Source: Nocardioides lijunqiniae
Lineage (GTDB): Bacteria; Actinomycetota; Actinomycetes; Propionibacteriales; Nocardioidaceae
DNA: 64,000 nucleotides
Direction: 5' to 3'
Assembly: GCF_015024225.1 (NCBI RefSeq)
Contig: NZ_JACJGM010000012.1
Location: forward strand, 94,014 to 158,013
The translations under genes and the position numbers were made by a program. The notes beneath the pieces were generated by a model, which did no database searches, had not been told where the DNA came from, and saw only the letters and a program-made list of their open reading frames with translations. Shown here piece by piece: positions 7,648-16,082 of the stretch (position 1 is the first letter of the stretch; every line of letters starts with the position of its first letter).

Positions 7648-9021
7648 GTGCAGTCAGTGACTTCGGGAGACCCCTGGGAGCAGCACGAGCGTGCGGTGAG
7701 CCGGCTCGTGGAGTCCGCGGCCGCCATTCCGGCCGGACAGCCGGTGCGGCTGGCGAAGCGCACCTCCAACCTCTTCCGGCCGCGACAGGCCACGACCACA
7801 CCGGGGCTCGACGTGTCCGGCCTCACCGGCGTGATCGAGGTCGACCCCGAGACGCGCACGGCCCAGGTGCAGGGCATGTGCACCTACGAGGACCTCGTCG
7901 ACGCGACGCTGCCCCACGGCTTGATCCCCTACGTCGTCCCGCAGCTGCGCACGATCACCCTCGGCGGCGCCGTGACCGGCCTCGGCATCGAGTCGACCAG
8001 CTTCCGCAACGGCCTGCCGCACGAGTCGGTGCTCGACATGGACGTGCTGACGGGCGCGGGCGAGGTGGTCACGTGCCGTCCGGGGGACGACCTCTTCGAC
8101 GCGTTCCCCAACTCCTACGGCTCGCTGGGCTACGCCACCCGGCTGCGCATCGAGCTCGAGCCGGTGCCGACGTACGTCGCGCTGCGGCACGTGCGCTTCG
8201 ACGACGCGGCGCTGCTGGCCAAGACCGTGGCCGAGATCGTGGAGACCGGCGAGCACGCGGGGGAGCGCGTCGACGGCCTCGACGGCACGGCGTTCGAGCC
8301 CGGGGAGCTGTACCTCACGCTGGCGCGCTGGACCGACTCCGCCGACGGCGCCGTCCCCAGCGACTACACCGGCCAGCAGGTCTACTTCCGCTCCGTGCAG
8401 GAGCGCGCGACCGACCTGCTGACGATGTACGACTACCTCTGGCGGTGGGACACCGACTGGTTCTGGTGCTCCGGGGCCTTCGGTGCGCAGCACCCGCTGA
8501 TTCGGCGCGTGTGGCCGGCCCGGCTGCGACGCTCCGACGTCTACCACCGGCTGCTGGGGCTCGACCGCCGCTTCGCGATCGCCGACCGCCTCGACCGCCG
8601 CGCCGGCCGGCCGATGCGCGAGCGCGTCATCCAGGACGTCGAGGTTCCGGTCGAGCGGCTCCCGGAGTTCCTCGAGTGGTTCGATGCCGAGGTCGGCATG
8701 CGACCGGTCTGGCTGTGCCCGCTGGTCGCGAAGCGCCCGTGGAGCACCTACCCGCTCGAGCCGGGGGAGACCTACGTCAACGTCGGGTTCTGGGGCACCG
8801 TCCACGTGGGCGACGACGCCCCCGAGGGCCCCCTCAACCGCGCCATCGAGGCCAAGGTGCACGAGCTCGGCGGCCACAAGTCGCTCTACAGCGAGGCGTT
8901 CTACGACGCCGAGACCTTCGACCGGCTCTACGACGGCGCCAACCTCGCCGCGGTCAAGCGCCGCTACGACCCCGACGACCGACTGACCACCCTCTTCGAC
9001 AAGGCAGTGAGGAAACGATGA
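7648..9021 (+). CDS. tmsA: FAD-linked oxidoreductase, TmsA/BfaA-like
   Basis: 457 residues from GTG 7648, with CGGAG just upstream. The N-terminal FAD-binding (PCMH-type) domain includes GVIEVDPETRTAQVQGMCTYEDLV and ITLGGAVTGLGIESTSFRNG, as in DHCR24-like oxidases and mycobacterial Rv0449c. Directly followed, with a 4-bp overlap, by a cyclopropane-type fatty acid methyltransferase. This pairing is known for 10-methyl fatty acid (tuberculostearic acid) synthesis, where the flavoprotein is thought to reduce the methylene intermediate made by the methyltransferase. Nocardioides lipids commonly contain 10-methyl acids, which fits. The product was not tested; no tmsC-like gene is present nearby. 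Confidence 0.75.
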   Translation: MQSVTSGDPWEQHERAVSRLVESAAAIPAGQPVRLAKRTSNLFRPRQATTTPGLDVSGLTGVIEVDPETRTAQVQGMCTYEDLVDATLPHGLIPYVVPQLRTITLGGAVTGLGIESTSFRNGLPHESVLDMDVLTGAGEVVTCRPGDDLFDAFPNSYGSLGYATRLRIELEPVPTYVALRHVRFDDAALLAKTVAEIVETGEHAGERVDGLDGTAFEPGELYLTLARWTDSADGAVPSDYTGQQVYFRSVQERATDLLTMYDYLWRWDTDWFWCSGAFGAQHPLIRRVWPARLRRSDVYHRLLGLDRRFAIADRLDRRAGRPMRERVIQDVEVPVERLPEFLEWFDAEVGMRPVWLCPLVAKRPWSTYPLEPGETYVNVGFWGTVHVGDDAPEGPLNRAIEAKVHELGGHKSLYSEAFYDAETFDRLYDGANLAAVKRRYDPDDRLTTLFDKAVRKR

Positions 9022-10286
9022 CGACCATCAGGATCGCGGACGCGATTGCGGACCTGCTGCGCGACGGCATGCCCGTCCGGTTCACCGCGTACGACGGCAG
9101 CGCGACCGGCCCCGAGGACTCGCCGATGACCCTCGAGCTCACCAGCCAGCGCGGCCTGGCCTACCTCCTGACCGCGCCGGGGGACCTCGGGCTGGCCCGG
9201 GCCTACGTCGCGGGCGACCTCGTCGTGCACGGAGTGCACCCCGGCAACCCCTACGAGCTGATGTCGCGGCTCAAGGACCACACGAAGTTCCGCAAGGTCA
9301 GCCCCGGCGAGATCCTCACGCTGGTGCGCGGCCTCGGCATCTCCAACCTCAAGCCGCCGCCACCGCCGCCGCAGGAGCACCTGCCGCGCTGGCGCCGGGC
9401 GATGGAGGGCCTGCGTCACTCGATGGGCCGCGACGCCGAGGCGATCTCGCACCACTACGACGTCTCCAACGCCTTCTACCGCCACGTCCTGGGCCCCTCG
9501 ATGGCCTACACCTGCGCGGTCTACCCCCACGCCGACGCCACGCTCGAGGAGGCGCAGGCCGAGAAGTTCGACCTGGTCGCGCGCAAGCTCGACCTCAAGC
9601 CCGGTCAGCGCCTGCTCGACGTCGGCTGCGGCTGGGGCGGCATGGTGCGCCACGCGGCGAAGGAGTACGGCGTCAAGGCGCTCGGCGTGACGCTCTCGCA
9701 GCAGCAGGCCGACTGGGGCAAGGAGGCCATCGACCGCGACGGCCTGGGCGACCTCGCCGAGGTGCGCCACCTCGACTACCGCGACGTGATGGAGGGCGAC
9801 TTCGACGCCGTCAGCTCCATCGGGCTGACCGAGCACATCGGGGTGCGCAACTACCCGTCGTACTTCCGCTTCCTGCACGACCGGCTGAAGCCGGAGGGAC
9901 GGCTGCTCAACCACTCGATCACCCGCCACCACAACCGTCGCGAGGAGACCGGTGCGTTCATCGACCGCTACGTCTTCCCCGACGGGGAGCTGATCGGCTC
10001 CGGCACGATCATCAAGGAGGCGCAGGACGCCGGCCTGGAGGTCATGCACTCGGAGAACCTCCGGATGCACTACGCGATGACCCTGCGCGACTGGAACCGC
10101 AACCTGGTGGACAACTGGGACGCCTGCGTCGACGAGGTCGGCATCGGGACGGCCCGGGTGTGGGGGCTCTACATCGCCAGCTCGCGCCTCGGCTTCGAGT
10201 GGAACGAGATCCAGCTGCACCAGGTACTGGGGGTCCGCGTCACCGACGGCGGGAGCAACGGATTCCCCCTCCGACCCACATGGTGA
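9018..10286 (+). CDS. tmsB: SAM-dependent fatty acid methyltransferase, TmsB/BfaB/Cfa-like
   Basis: 422 residues. The N-terminal substrate domain (SQRGLAYLLTAPGDLGLARAYVAGDL) is followed by AISHHYDVSNAFYRHVLGPSMAYTCAVY and the SAM motif LLDVGCGWGGMVRHAA, then YRDVMEGDFDAVSSIGLTEHIG and a C-terminal WNRNLVDNWD region, all as in cyclopropane-fatty-acyl-phospholipid synthases. A proline run (PPPPPPQEH) links the domains. Coupling with the upstream flavoprotein suggests 10-methyl branching of a membrane oleoyl chain instead of cyclopropanation. An ordinary Cfa is the alternative. Confidence 0.85.
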   Translation: MTTIRIADAIADLLRDGMPVRFTAYDGSATGPEDSPMTLELTSQRGLAYLLTAPGDLGLARAYVAGDLVVHGVHPGNPYELMSRLKDHTKFRKVSPGEILTLVRGLGISNLKPPPPPPQEHLPRWRRAMEGLRHSMGRDAEAISHHYDVSNAFYRHVLGPSMAYTCAVYPHADATLEEAQAEKFDLVARKLDLKPGQRLLDVGCGWGGMVRHAAKEYGVKALGVTLSQQQADWGKEAIDRDGLGDLAEVRHLDYRDVMEGDFDAVSSIGLTEHIGVRNYPSYFRFLHDRLKPEGRLLNHSITRHHNRREETGAFIDRYVFPDGELIGSGTIIKEAQDAGLEVMHSENLRMHYAMTLRDWNRNLVDNWDACVDEVGIGTARVWGLYIASSRLGFEWNEIQLHQVLGVRVTDGGSNGFPLRPTW

Positions 10287-10299
10287 CTAGCCTGCACGG

Positions 10300-11070
10300 G
10301 TGAGCACGAGGGCCCGGACGTACGACGCGCAGGTGCTGCGGCGTACCCCGCTCTCGGACCACCTCGTGCGGCTGGTCCTCGGCGGGCCGGGTCTGGCCGA
10401 CTTCGCCTCGACCGGCATCCTCGACGAGTGGGTCGGCCTGGTGGTCCCGGGCCAGTTCCAGAGCCGCTACTACACCGTGCGGTCCTGGACCGGCGGCGAG
10501 CTCACCATCGACGTGGTCCTGCACGCGACCGGCCTCGTCACCGAGTGGGCGGCCGGCGAGTGCGTGGGCGAGACGGTGACGATCACCGAGCCCAAGGGCA
10601 GCTTCGCGCTGCCCGACGGCGCCGCCTGGCTGATCCTGGTGGGCGACCTCACCGCGATGCCGGCGATGGCGCGGATCCTGGAGTCGTGCCCGGTGCCGGC
10701 CGCCGTCTGGGCCGAGGTGCCCGACGACCTGGGCGACTACCTGCCGGCCGCGGCGTCCGTGCACTGGCTCGACGCGCCCCACGACGGGGAGAGCCGCCTG
10801 GCCAGCGTCGTCGAGAGCATCGAGTGGCCCGACGGCGACGGCTACTTCTGGATGGCGGGGGAGTCCGCGCAGATGCGCGCGATACGCAAGCACCTCATGC
10901 GCGAGCGACGGATGCCGGCGACCGCCTACGACGTCATGGGCTACTGGCGCGGCGTCGCCGCCCGGCAGCCGCGCTCGGTCGACCCCGGACCGATCTGGCG
11001 CGCCGGCAAGGCCGCAGGCAAGAGCGACGACGAGATCTGGGCCGACTACGACAGGGCGAGCGATGGCTGA
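10300..11070 (+). CDS. Siderophore-interacting protein (flavin reductase family)
   Basis: 256 residues. FAD-binding motif SRYYTVRSW near residue 50, and NAD(P)-side motifs GDLTAMPAMARILE and YFWMAGESAQMRAIRKHLMRER, with a C-terminal GYWRGVA box: the ViuB/SIP pattern. Such enzymes release iron from ferric siderophores by reduction. GTG 10300 is chosen; TAGCCT at 10288-10293 ends six bases upstream, a probable leaderless -10. It overlaps era by eight bases. No siderophore synthesis genes are nearby. Confidence 0.88.
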   Translation: MSTRARTYDAQVLRRTPLSDHLVRLVLGGPGLADFASTGILDEWVGLVVPGQFQSRYYTVRSWTGGELTIDVVLHATGLVTEWAAGECVGETVTITEPKGSFALPDGAAWLILVGDLTAMPAMARILESCPVPAAVWAEVPDDLGDYLPAAASVHWLDAPHDGESRLASVVESIEWPDGDGYFWMAGESAQMRAIRKHLMRERRMPATAYDVMGYWRGVAARQPRSVDPGPIWRAGKAAGKSDDEIWADYDRASDG

Positions 11071-12028
11071 CACGCAGGACACTCCGGACCAGCAGGACGA
11101 GCCGGGGGAGCAGGCCGAGCACAAGAGCGGCTTCGTGTCCTTCGTCGGGCGGCCCAACGCCGGCAAGTCGACGCTGACCAACGCCCTGGTGGGCACCAAG
11201 GTGGTGATCACCAGCTCCAAGCCGCAGACCACGCGCACCGTCGTACGCGGCATCGTGCACCGCCCCGACGCCCAGCTGATCCTCGTCGACACCCCCGGGC
11301 TGCACCGCCCCCGCACGCTGCTCGGCGAGCGCCTCAACGACCTCGTGAAGACCACCCTCGGCGAGGTCGACGTCGTCGCGGTGTGCCTGCCGGCCAACGA
11401 GAAGACCGGCCCCGGCGACCGGTTCATCGTGCGCGAGATGGCCAAGATCAAGCGCACGGTCAAGGTCGCCATCGCCACCAAGACCGACCTCGCCGACGCC
11501 GAGCGGATCGGCGAGCACCTGCTGGACATCCAGAAGCTCGGCGCCGAGGCCGGCGTCGAGTGGGCCGAGATCGTCCCGGTCTCCGCCCAGGCCGGCGACC
11601 AGGTCGGGCTCCTGGCCGACCTCCTCGTCGGGCTGCTCCCGGCCGGCCCGCAGCTCTACCCCGACGGCGACCTCAGCGACGCCCCCGAGGAGACGATCGT
11701 GGCCGAGCTGATCCGCGAGGCCGCGCTCGAGGGCGTGCGCGACGAGCTGCCGCACTCCATCGCGGTGGTCGTCGAGGAGATGGGGCTGCGCGAGGGTCGC
11801 GACGACGACAAGCCGCTGCTCGACATCCACGCCAACCTGTACGTCGAGCGCGACTCCCAGAAGGGCATCATGATCGGCCACAAGGGCGCTCGCCTGCGCG
11901 ACGTCGGCAAGGCCGCCCGGCTCCAGATCGAGGCGCTCTTCGGCACCCCGGTCTACCTCGACCTGCACATCAAGATCGCCAAGGACTGGCAGCGCGACCC
12001 GCGTCAGCTGCGCAAGCTCGGCTTCTGA
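11063..12028 (+). CDS. era: GTPase Era
   Basis: 321 residues with an acidic N-terminal extension (about 22 residues) before the G domain. G1 FVGRPNAGKSTLTNAL, G2 region SSKPQTTR, G3 VDTPGLHRPR, G4 ATKTDLAD, G5 PVSAQAGDQV, and a C-terminal KH domain with ESQKGIMIGHKGARL-type sequence (RDSQKGIMIGHKGARL). Era binds 16S rRNA near its 3' end during 30S maturation, in line with phoH and ybeY upstream. In most relatives era directly follows cdd; here about 4.8 kb lies between. Confidence 0.96.
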   Translation: MADTQDTPDQQDEPGEQAEHKSGFVSFVGRPNAGKSTLTNALVGTKVVITSSKPQTTRTVVRGIVHRPDAQLILVDTPGLHRPRTLLGERLNDLVKTTLGEVDVVAVCLPANEKTGPGDRFIVREMAKIKRTVKVAIATKTDLADAERIGEHLLDIQKLGAEAGVEWAEIVPVSAQAGDQVGLLADLLVGLLPAGPQLYPDGDLSDAPEETIVAELIREAALEGVRDELPHSIAVVVEEMGLREGRDDDKPLLDIHANLYVERDSQKGIMIGHKGARLRDVGKAARLQIEALFGTPVYLDLHIKIAKDWQRDPRQLRKLGF

Positions 12029-12105
12029 GCCGGTGTGATGGGTCGCCCTGGATCGGGTACCTGTGCGCGACTGCCGAACCGTGACGTGCGTGGGAGCTTG
12101 ACGAG

Positions 12106-12801
12106 ATGGAACCCATTCCGGAGACCGTGAGAGCGATCGAGGAGCTCGGGCCGTTCGTGGCCGAGGGCGAGCTGCTGGAGGCCCTGACCGCCCTGAGCCG
12201 CGAGGTGGAGCGGGCCGCGCCCCGCTGCGTGGGGATGAGCGTCTCCTCCCGCGAGTACGGCGTGACGTTCACGTTCGTGGCCTCCGCGCTGCAGGTCGCG
12301 TTCCTCGACGCCGTGCAGTTCCTCGACGGCGGGCCGTGCGTGAAGTCGATCGAGCGCGGGGTGAAGGTCGCCTACACCGTCCCGGAGGCGACCGACGAAG
12401 AGGCGTGGGCACTGTTCGCGCGCGCCGCCGCCGCGACCGGGATCGGGTCCACCCTGACCCTCCCGCTGATCACCGACGGCGTCATCCAGGGCTCGGTCAA
12501 CCTCTACGGCGCCACGTCGGACGCCTTCGACGACACGCACGAGCAGATGGCCGCGCTGTTCGAGACCACCGCCGACCGGATCGTCACCAACGCCGACCTC
12601 ACCTTCTCCACACGAGGGGTGGCGGAGGATGCTCCCCACATCCTCGAGGCGGAGTCGGTGCTGGACCGCTCGGCCGCCGTCGTGGCGGACTTGCAGCACG
12701 TCGATCCGACCACCGCCCGCGACCGCATCCGCACCGCGGCGCGCCGTGCCGGCATCAGCCCCGACCAGCTCGCCGAGGCGCTGGTCAGTCTCGGCGGTTG
12801 A
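12106..12801 (+). CDS. GAF domain protein with degenerate ANTAR tail
   Basis: 231 residues. Residues about 20-165 form a GAF-like sensor domain (LTALSREVERAAPRCVGMSVS, VQFLDGGPCVKSIERG, STLTLPLITDGVIQGSVNLYGATSDAFDD). The last 55 residues match the helical ANTAR pattern (ARDRIRTAARRAGISPDQLAEALV), although the AKG-LM core is poor, so antitermination activity is uncertain. A GGGTAC element sits at 12055-12060. The stop codon TGA (12799-12801) lies inside a copy of the dispersed repeat (GGCGGTTGAGG), so the repeat sets the C-terminus. Confidence 0.8.
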   Translation: MEPIPETVRAIEELGPFVAEGELLEALTALSREVERAAPRCVGMSVSSREYGVTFTFVASALQVAFLDAVQFLDGGPCVKSIERGVKVAYTVPEATDEEAWALFARAAAATGIGSTLTLPLITDGVIQGSVNLYGATSDAFDDTHEQMAALFETTADRIVTNADLTFSTRGVAEDAPHILEAESVLDRSAAVVADLQHVDPTTARDRIRTAARRAGISPDQLAEALVSLGG

Positions 12802-12836
12802 GGCGCGAGCGCAGCGGCCCACGAAGCCACCCCGCT

Positions 12837-13388
12837 GGTGGTCGAGCAGCGACGAGCGCCAGCGAGGAGCGTCCGTCGAGACCCCTGAAGGGAAGGCAAG
12901 GCGTGCGGGTGCGGGGTTGGTTCCGAGATGGTTGCTAGCGCAACCTCCTCAACCAACGAAGAGCGACCACCACCGGTGGTCGAGCAGTGACGAGCGCCGG
13001 CGAGGAGCGTCCGTCGAGACCCCTGCAGGGAAGGCAGGGCGTGCGGTTGCGGGGTTGGTTTCGAGATGGTTGCTAGCGCAACCTCCTCAACAAACGAAGA
13101 GCGACCACCACCGGTGGTCGAGCAGCGACGAGCGCCGGCGAGGAGCGTCCGTCGAGACCCCTGCAGGGAAGGCTGGGCGTGCGGTTGCGGGGTTGGTTTC
13201 GAGATGGTTGCTAGCGCAACCTCCTCAACCAACGAAGAGCGACCACCACCGGTGGTCGAGCAGTGACGAGCGCCGGCGAGGAGCGTCCGTCGAGACCCCT
13301 GCAGGGAAGGCTGGGCGTGCGGGTGCGGGGTTGGTTTCGAGACGGTTGCTAGCGCAACCTCCTCAACCACCGGGGGCCGGCCCGGTGG
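12837..13388 (+). repeat. Four tandem 138-bp repeat units
   Basis: Units start at 12837, 12975, 13113 and 13251, an exact 138-bp period. Each unit joins a type 1 repeat (GGTGGTCGAGCAG... to ...GTCGAGACCCC), a short GC spacer (GGGAAGGC...), and a type 3 repeat (GGTTTCGAGATGGTTGC... to ...GCAACCTCCTCAACCAAC) that holds the palindrome GGTTGCTAGCGCAACC. Units differ by only a few substitutions, so the amplification is recent. Because 138 is divisible by three, open frames run through it; I regard these as spurious. There is no CRISPR-like spacer variety. Confidence 0.95.
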
Positions 13389-13422
13389 TTGAGGAGGGGC
13401 GAAGTCCCGTCTCGAAACCACC
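13384..13422 (+). repeat. Dispersed REP-like repeat (type 2/3)
   Basis: GGTGGTTGAGGAGG... to ...CTCGAAACCACC, closing the tandem array in the opposite orientation to the last type 3 repeat, so that the two could pair. From 13423 to 13513 no further feature is visible apart from the likely start region of the DUF222 gene. Confidence 0.85.
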
Positions 13423-13513
13423 CCAGGAAAAAGCTTGAGAAAGTTTCGACAGCCCTTGTGGACAAGGCCTTCTGAGGCCCTTCACTGTCGGTGGCGGGTG
13501 CTTGAGTGGACCC

Positions 13514-14773
13514 ATGACCAGCTCCGCCGCCGACCTCCTCGAGGTCATGCGCACCACCACCCGGACCGCCGCCGCGGTCGAGGTGGAGCGCCTGCGCGCG
13601 GTCATCGACTGGTGCACCCTGCACGCCACCACCGACGAGGGCGAGGCCTCGTTCGGGGACCACGGGATCCCGCTGGCCGGGGACGGCGCACCCTGGGTGT
13701 CCGAGTTCGCGGTGATGGAGCTCGGGGCCGCGTTGGGCATGTCGACCGATGCTGCCAAGCGCTACGTCGGTGCGACCCTCGAGACCCGCTATCGCCTGCC
13801 TCGCATCTGGGGACGCGTCGAGGCGATGGAGCTGCCGTTCTACAAGGCCCGCTGGATCGCCGAGCACACCATGGCCCTGTCTCCGCAGGCCGCGGCCTAC
13901 GTCGATCAGGCGGTGGGTTTCTGTGCGCACTCGGTGTCCTACGCCGAGATCGAACGACAGATCGCCACCGCGCAGGCCCGGTTCGACCCCGAAGCAGCCG
14001 AGAAAGCCCGCCGGCTCGCCGCGGACGGGCGGCGGCTCGAGGTCCACAAGGGCGAGGTGTCGATCAACGGGACCGTCGAGGTCACCGGGACCCTGGACTA
14101 CGTCGACGCCCTCGACTTCGACACCGCACTCTCCCGGCGCGCCGCTGAGATCAAGGCCGCCGGCTCCGAAGAGTCGCTCGACGTGCGGCGGTCGATCGCT
14201 GCTGGGGACCTGGCTCGCGGGTATGACTCGCTGCCGTTCGAGGATGCTGGGCACGCCGCTGAGGGTGGTTTCGAGGCTCGCTCCGCTCGCACCTCAACCA
14301 CCGAAGTCGTGGTCCACGTGCACGAGGACCTCGACGGGGTCGGCCGACTGGGCAACACCCGGAGCCCGGTGCTGGCCGAGACGATCCGGACCTGGTGCGG
14401 CAACCCCGGCACCCGCGTCATCGTCAAGCCCGTGCGCGACCTGGCCGACCACGTCCACGTCGCGGCCTACGAGGTCCCCGACCGGCTGCGCGAGCAGGGC
14501 GATCTCGTCGACCACACCTGCGTGTTCCCGTGGTGCACCAGACCCGCGGCAAGGTGCGACATCGACCACGCCATCCCCCACGCCGAGGGCGGGCCGACCT
14601 GCTCGTGCAACACCGCACCACTGTGCCGTGGGCACCACCGCCTCAAGACCCACGGCAGATGGACCTACGACGTCCTGGACCGCGGCACCTACCTGTGGCA
14701 CTCGCCCTTCGGCCACGCCTACCGCCGCGACCACACCGGCACCACCCCACTCGAGCCCGAACGACGACCCTGA
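13514..14773 (+). CDS. DUF222/HNH endonuclease domain protein
   Basis: 419 residues. An N-terminal DUF222 region (AVMELGAALGMSTDAAKRYVGATLETRYRLPR, YKARWIAEHTMALSPQAAAYVDQAV) and a C-terminal HNH domain (DHTCVFPWCTRPAARCDIDHAIPHAEGG, NTAPLCRGHHRLKTHGRW). These multi-copy actinobacterial genes are often associated with repeats and possible mobility. Residues GGFEARSARTSTT (14264-14302, 13 codons) are encoded by an in-frame copy of the type 2 dispersed repeat inserted between the two domains. ATG 13514 is preferred to TTG 13502. Confidence 0.92.
   Translation: MTSSAADLLEVMRTTTRTAAAVEVERLRAVIDWCTLHATTDEGEASFGDHGIPLAGDGAPWVSEFAVMELGAALGMSTDAAKRYVGATLETRYRLPRIWGRVEAMELPFYKARWIAEHTMALSPQAAAYVDQAVGFCAHSVSYAEIERQIATAQARFDPEAAEKARRLAADGRRLEVHKGEVSINGTVEVTGTLDYVDALDFDTALSRRAAEIKAAGSEESLDVRRSIAAGDLARGYDSLPFEDAGHAAEGGFEARSARTSTTEVVVHVHEDLDGVGRLGNTRSPVLAETIRTWCGNPGTRVIVKPVRDLADHVHVAAYEVPDRLREQGDLVDHTCVFPWCTRPAARCDIDHAIPHAEGGPTCSCNTAPLCRGHHRLKTHGRWTYDVLDRGTYLWHSPFGHAYRRDHTGTTPLEPERRP
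14264..14302 (-). repeat. Dispersed repeat inside a coding sequence
   Basis: 39 bp, GGTGGTTTCGAGG... to ...GCACCTCAACCACC, identical in pattern to the intergenic type 2 repeats but inside the DUF222/HNH gene. Its length is exactly 13 codons with no stop in the used frame, so the host frame stays open. It lies in the linker between the DUF222 region and the HNH region. Confidence 0.9.
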
Positions 14774-14814
14774 CCGCCCCACACCCCGCCACCATCACCC
14801 CGGCGGGGACACCG

Positions 14815-14839
14815 GCATGCCTCGGGAGGCGCCGGGTAC
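14815..14839 (+). promoter_or_regulatory. SigB-type promoter of the alcohol dehydrogenase gene
   Basis: GCAT (14815-14818), 15-bp spacer, GGGTAC (14834-14839), 43 bp before the ATG, which has its own ribosome site (GAGGAG). Matches the Streptomyces SigB consensus GNNT-N14-16-GGGTA(C/T). Confidence 0.6.
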
Positions 14840-14881
14840 CGGAAGAGCCAGCCCCCAAGCCATCTCGAGGAGACAGCACAC

Positions 14882-16063
14882 ATGAAGGCAGTGACCTGGC
14901 AGGGCCCGCAGGACATGAGGGTCGAGGACGTCCCCGACCCGACGATCATCGACCCGACCGACGCGATCATCCGCGTGACGACGACCGGCCTGTGCGGCTC
15001 CGACCTGCACCTCTACGACCCGCTGGCGCCGTTCATGACGCCCGGCGACATCGTGGGCCACGAGCCGATGGGCGTCGTGGAGGAGGTGGGCTCGGGCGTC
15101 AGCGACCTCAAGGTCGGCGACCGGGTGGTGGTGCCGTTCAACGTCAGCTGTGGCTCGTGCTGGACCTGTGACCAGGGCCTGCACAGCCAGTGCGAGACGA
15201 CCCAGAACCGTGAGCACGGCACCGGCGCCAGCCTGCTCGGCTACAGCAAGCTCTACGGACAGGTGCCCGGCGGCCAGGCGGAGTTCCTGCGCGTGCAGTT
15301 CGCCGACTTCCTCCCCATCAAGGTGCCCGAGGGCCCCTCGGACGACCGGTTCGTCTACCTCTCCGACGTGCTCCCCACCGCCTGGCAGGCCGTGCGGTAC
15401 GCCGACGTGCCCGACGGCGGGACCCTGCTGGTGATGGGGGCAGGACCCATCGGCGACATGGCGGCCCGGATCGCGATGCACGAGGGTCGCCGCGTGATCG
15501 TGGCCGACCGGGTGCCCGAGCGGCTGGCCCGGGTGGGCGCCCGTGGGGCGGACACGATCGACATCGACCAGGTCGACGACCTCGCCGCCGAGGTGCGCGA
15601 CCGCACCAGCGGCCGTGGCGCCGACTCGGTGATCGACGCCGTCGGCATGGAGGCCCACGGCAACCCGGTGGCGGAGAAGATGATCAAGGCGGTCGGGCTG
15701 CTGCCCGACAAGCTCGCCGAGCCGCTGATGATGAACGTCGGCTTCGACCGGCTCGCCGCGCTGCACGGTGCGATCGACGCCGTGCGCCGGGGTGGCACCG
15801 TGTCCATCTCGGGCGTCTACGGCGGCGCGACCGACCCGATGCCGATGTTCCAGCTGTTCGACAAGCAGGTGCAGGTCCGCATGGGCCAGGCCAACGTCCG
15901 ACGCTGGAGCGACGACATCCTGCCGCTGCTCATCGACGACAGCGACCCGCTCGGCACCGAGGGCTTCGCGACGCACCGCCTGCCCCTCAGCGAGGCGCCG
16001 GAGGCCTACCGCAAGTTCCGCGACAAGGAGGACGGGATGATCAAGGTCGTCTTCACGCCCTGA
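14882..16063 (+). CDS. Zinc-dependent alcohol dehydrogenase
   Basis: 393-residue medium-chain dehydrogenase. Catalytic zinc motifs TTGLCGSDLHLYD and GHEPMGVVEEVGSGV; structural zinc cysteines in VSCGSCWTCDQGLHSQC; NAD-binding GAGPIGDMAARIAMHEGRRVIVAD. The insert and C-terminal layout (VIDAVGMEAHGNPVAEK, KAVGLLPDK) resemble glutathione-independent formaldehyde dehydrogenase-like enzymes, but the substrate cannot be told. ATG 14882 has GAGGAG at a suitable distance. The gene stands alone under a predicted stress promoter. Confidence 0.88.
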   Translation: MKAVTWQGPQDMRVEDVPDPTIIDPTDAIIRVTTTGLCGSDLHLYDPLAPFMTPGDIVGHEPMGVVEEVGSGVSDLKVGDRVVVPFNVSCGSCWTCDQGLHSQCETTQNREHGTGASLLGYSKLYGQVPGGQAEFLRVQFADFLPIKVPEGPSDDRFVYLSDVLPTAWQAVRYADVPDGGTLLVMGAGPIGDMAARIAMHEGRRVIVADRVPERLARVGARGADTIDIDQVDDLAAEVRDRTSGRGADSVIDAVGMEAHGNPVAEKMIKAVGLLPDKLAEPLMMNVGFDRLAALHGAIDAVRRGGTVSISGVYGGATDPMPMFQLFDKQVQVRMGQANVRRWSDDILPLLIDDSDPLGTEGFATHRLPLSEAPEAYRKFRDKEDGMIKVVFTP

Positions 16064-16065
16064 TC

Positions 16066-16082
16066 ACCCCGACCCACGGGGT
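16066..16082. terminator. Weak hairpin between convergent genes
   Basis: ACCCCG (16066-16071), five-base loop, CGGGGT (16077-16082), overlapping the end of the convergent epimerase gene. Only six pairs and no T-run, so a role as bidirectional terminator is possible but not strong. Confidence 0.3.

Noticed and set aside
12837..13388. CRISPR array
   Set aside because: Repeats are 138 bp and identical throughout, without unique spacers, and no cas gene is in the window.
12504..13438. Open frames on both strands through the tandem 138-bp repeats
   Set aside because: The period is divisible by three, so any frame without a stop in one unit stays open in all. The encoded peptide just repeats and no start site is supported.
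13502..13513. TTG start 12 bp upstream for the DUF222/HNH gene
   Set aside because: The ATG at 13514 begins with the usual short DUF222 N-terminus; the TTG adds only SGP with no ribosome site support.
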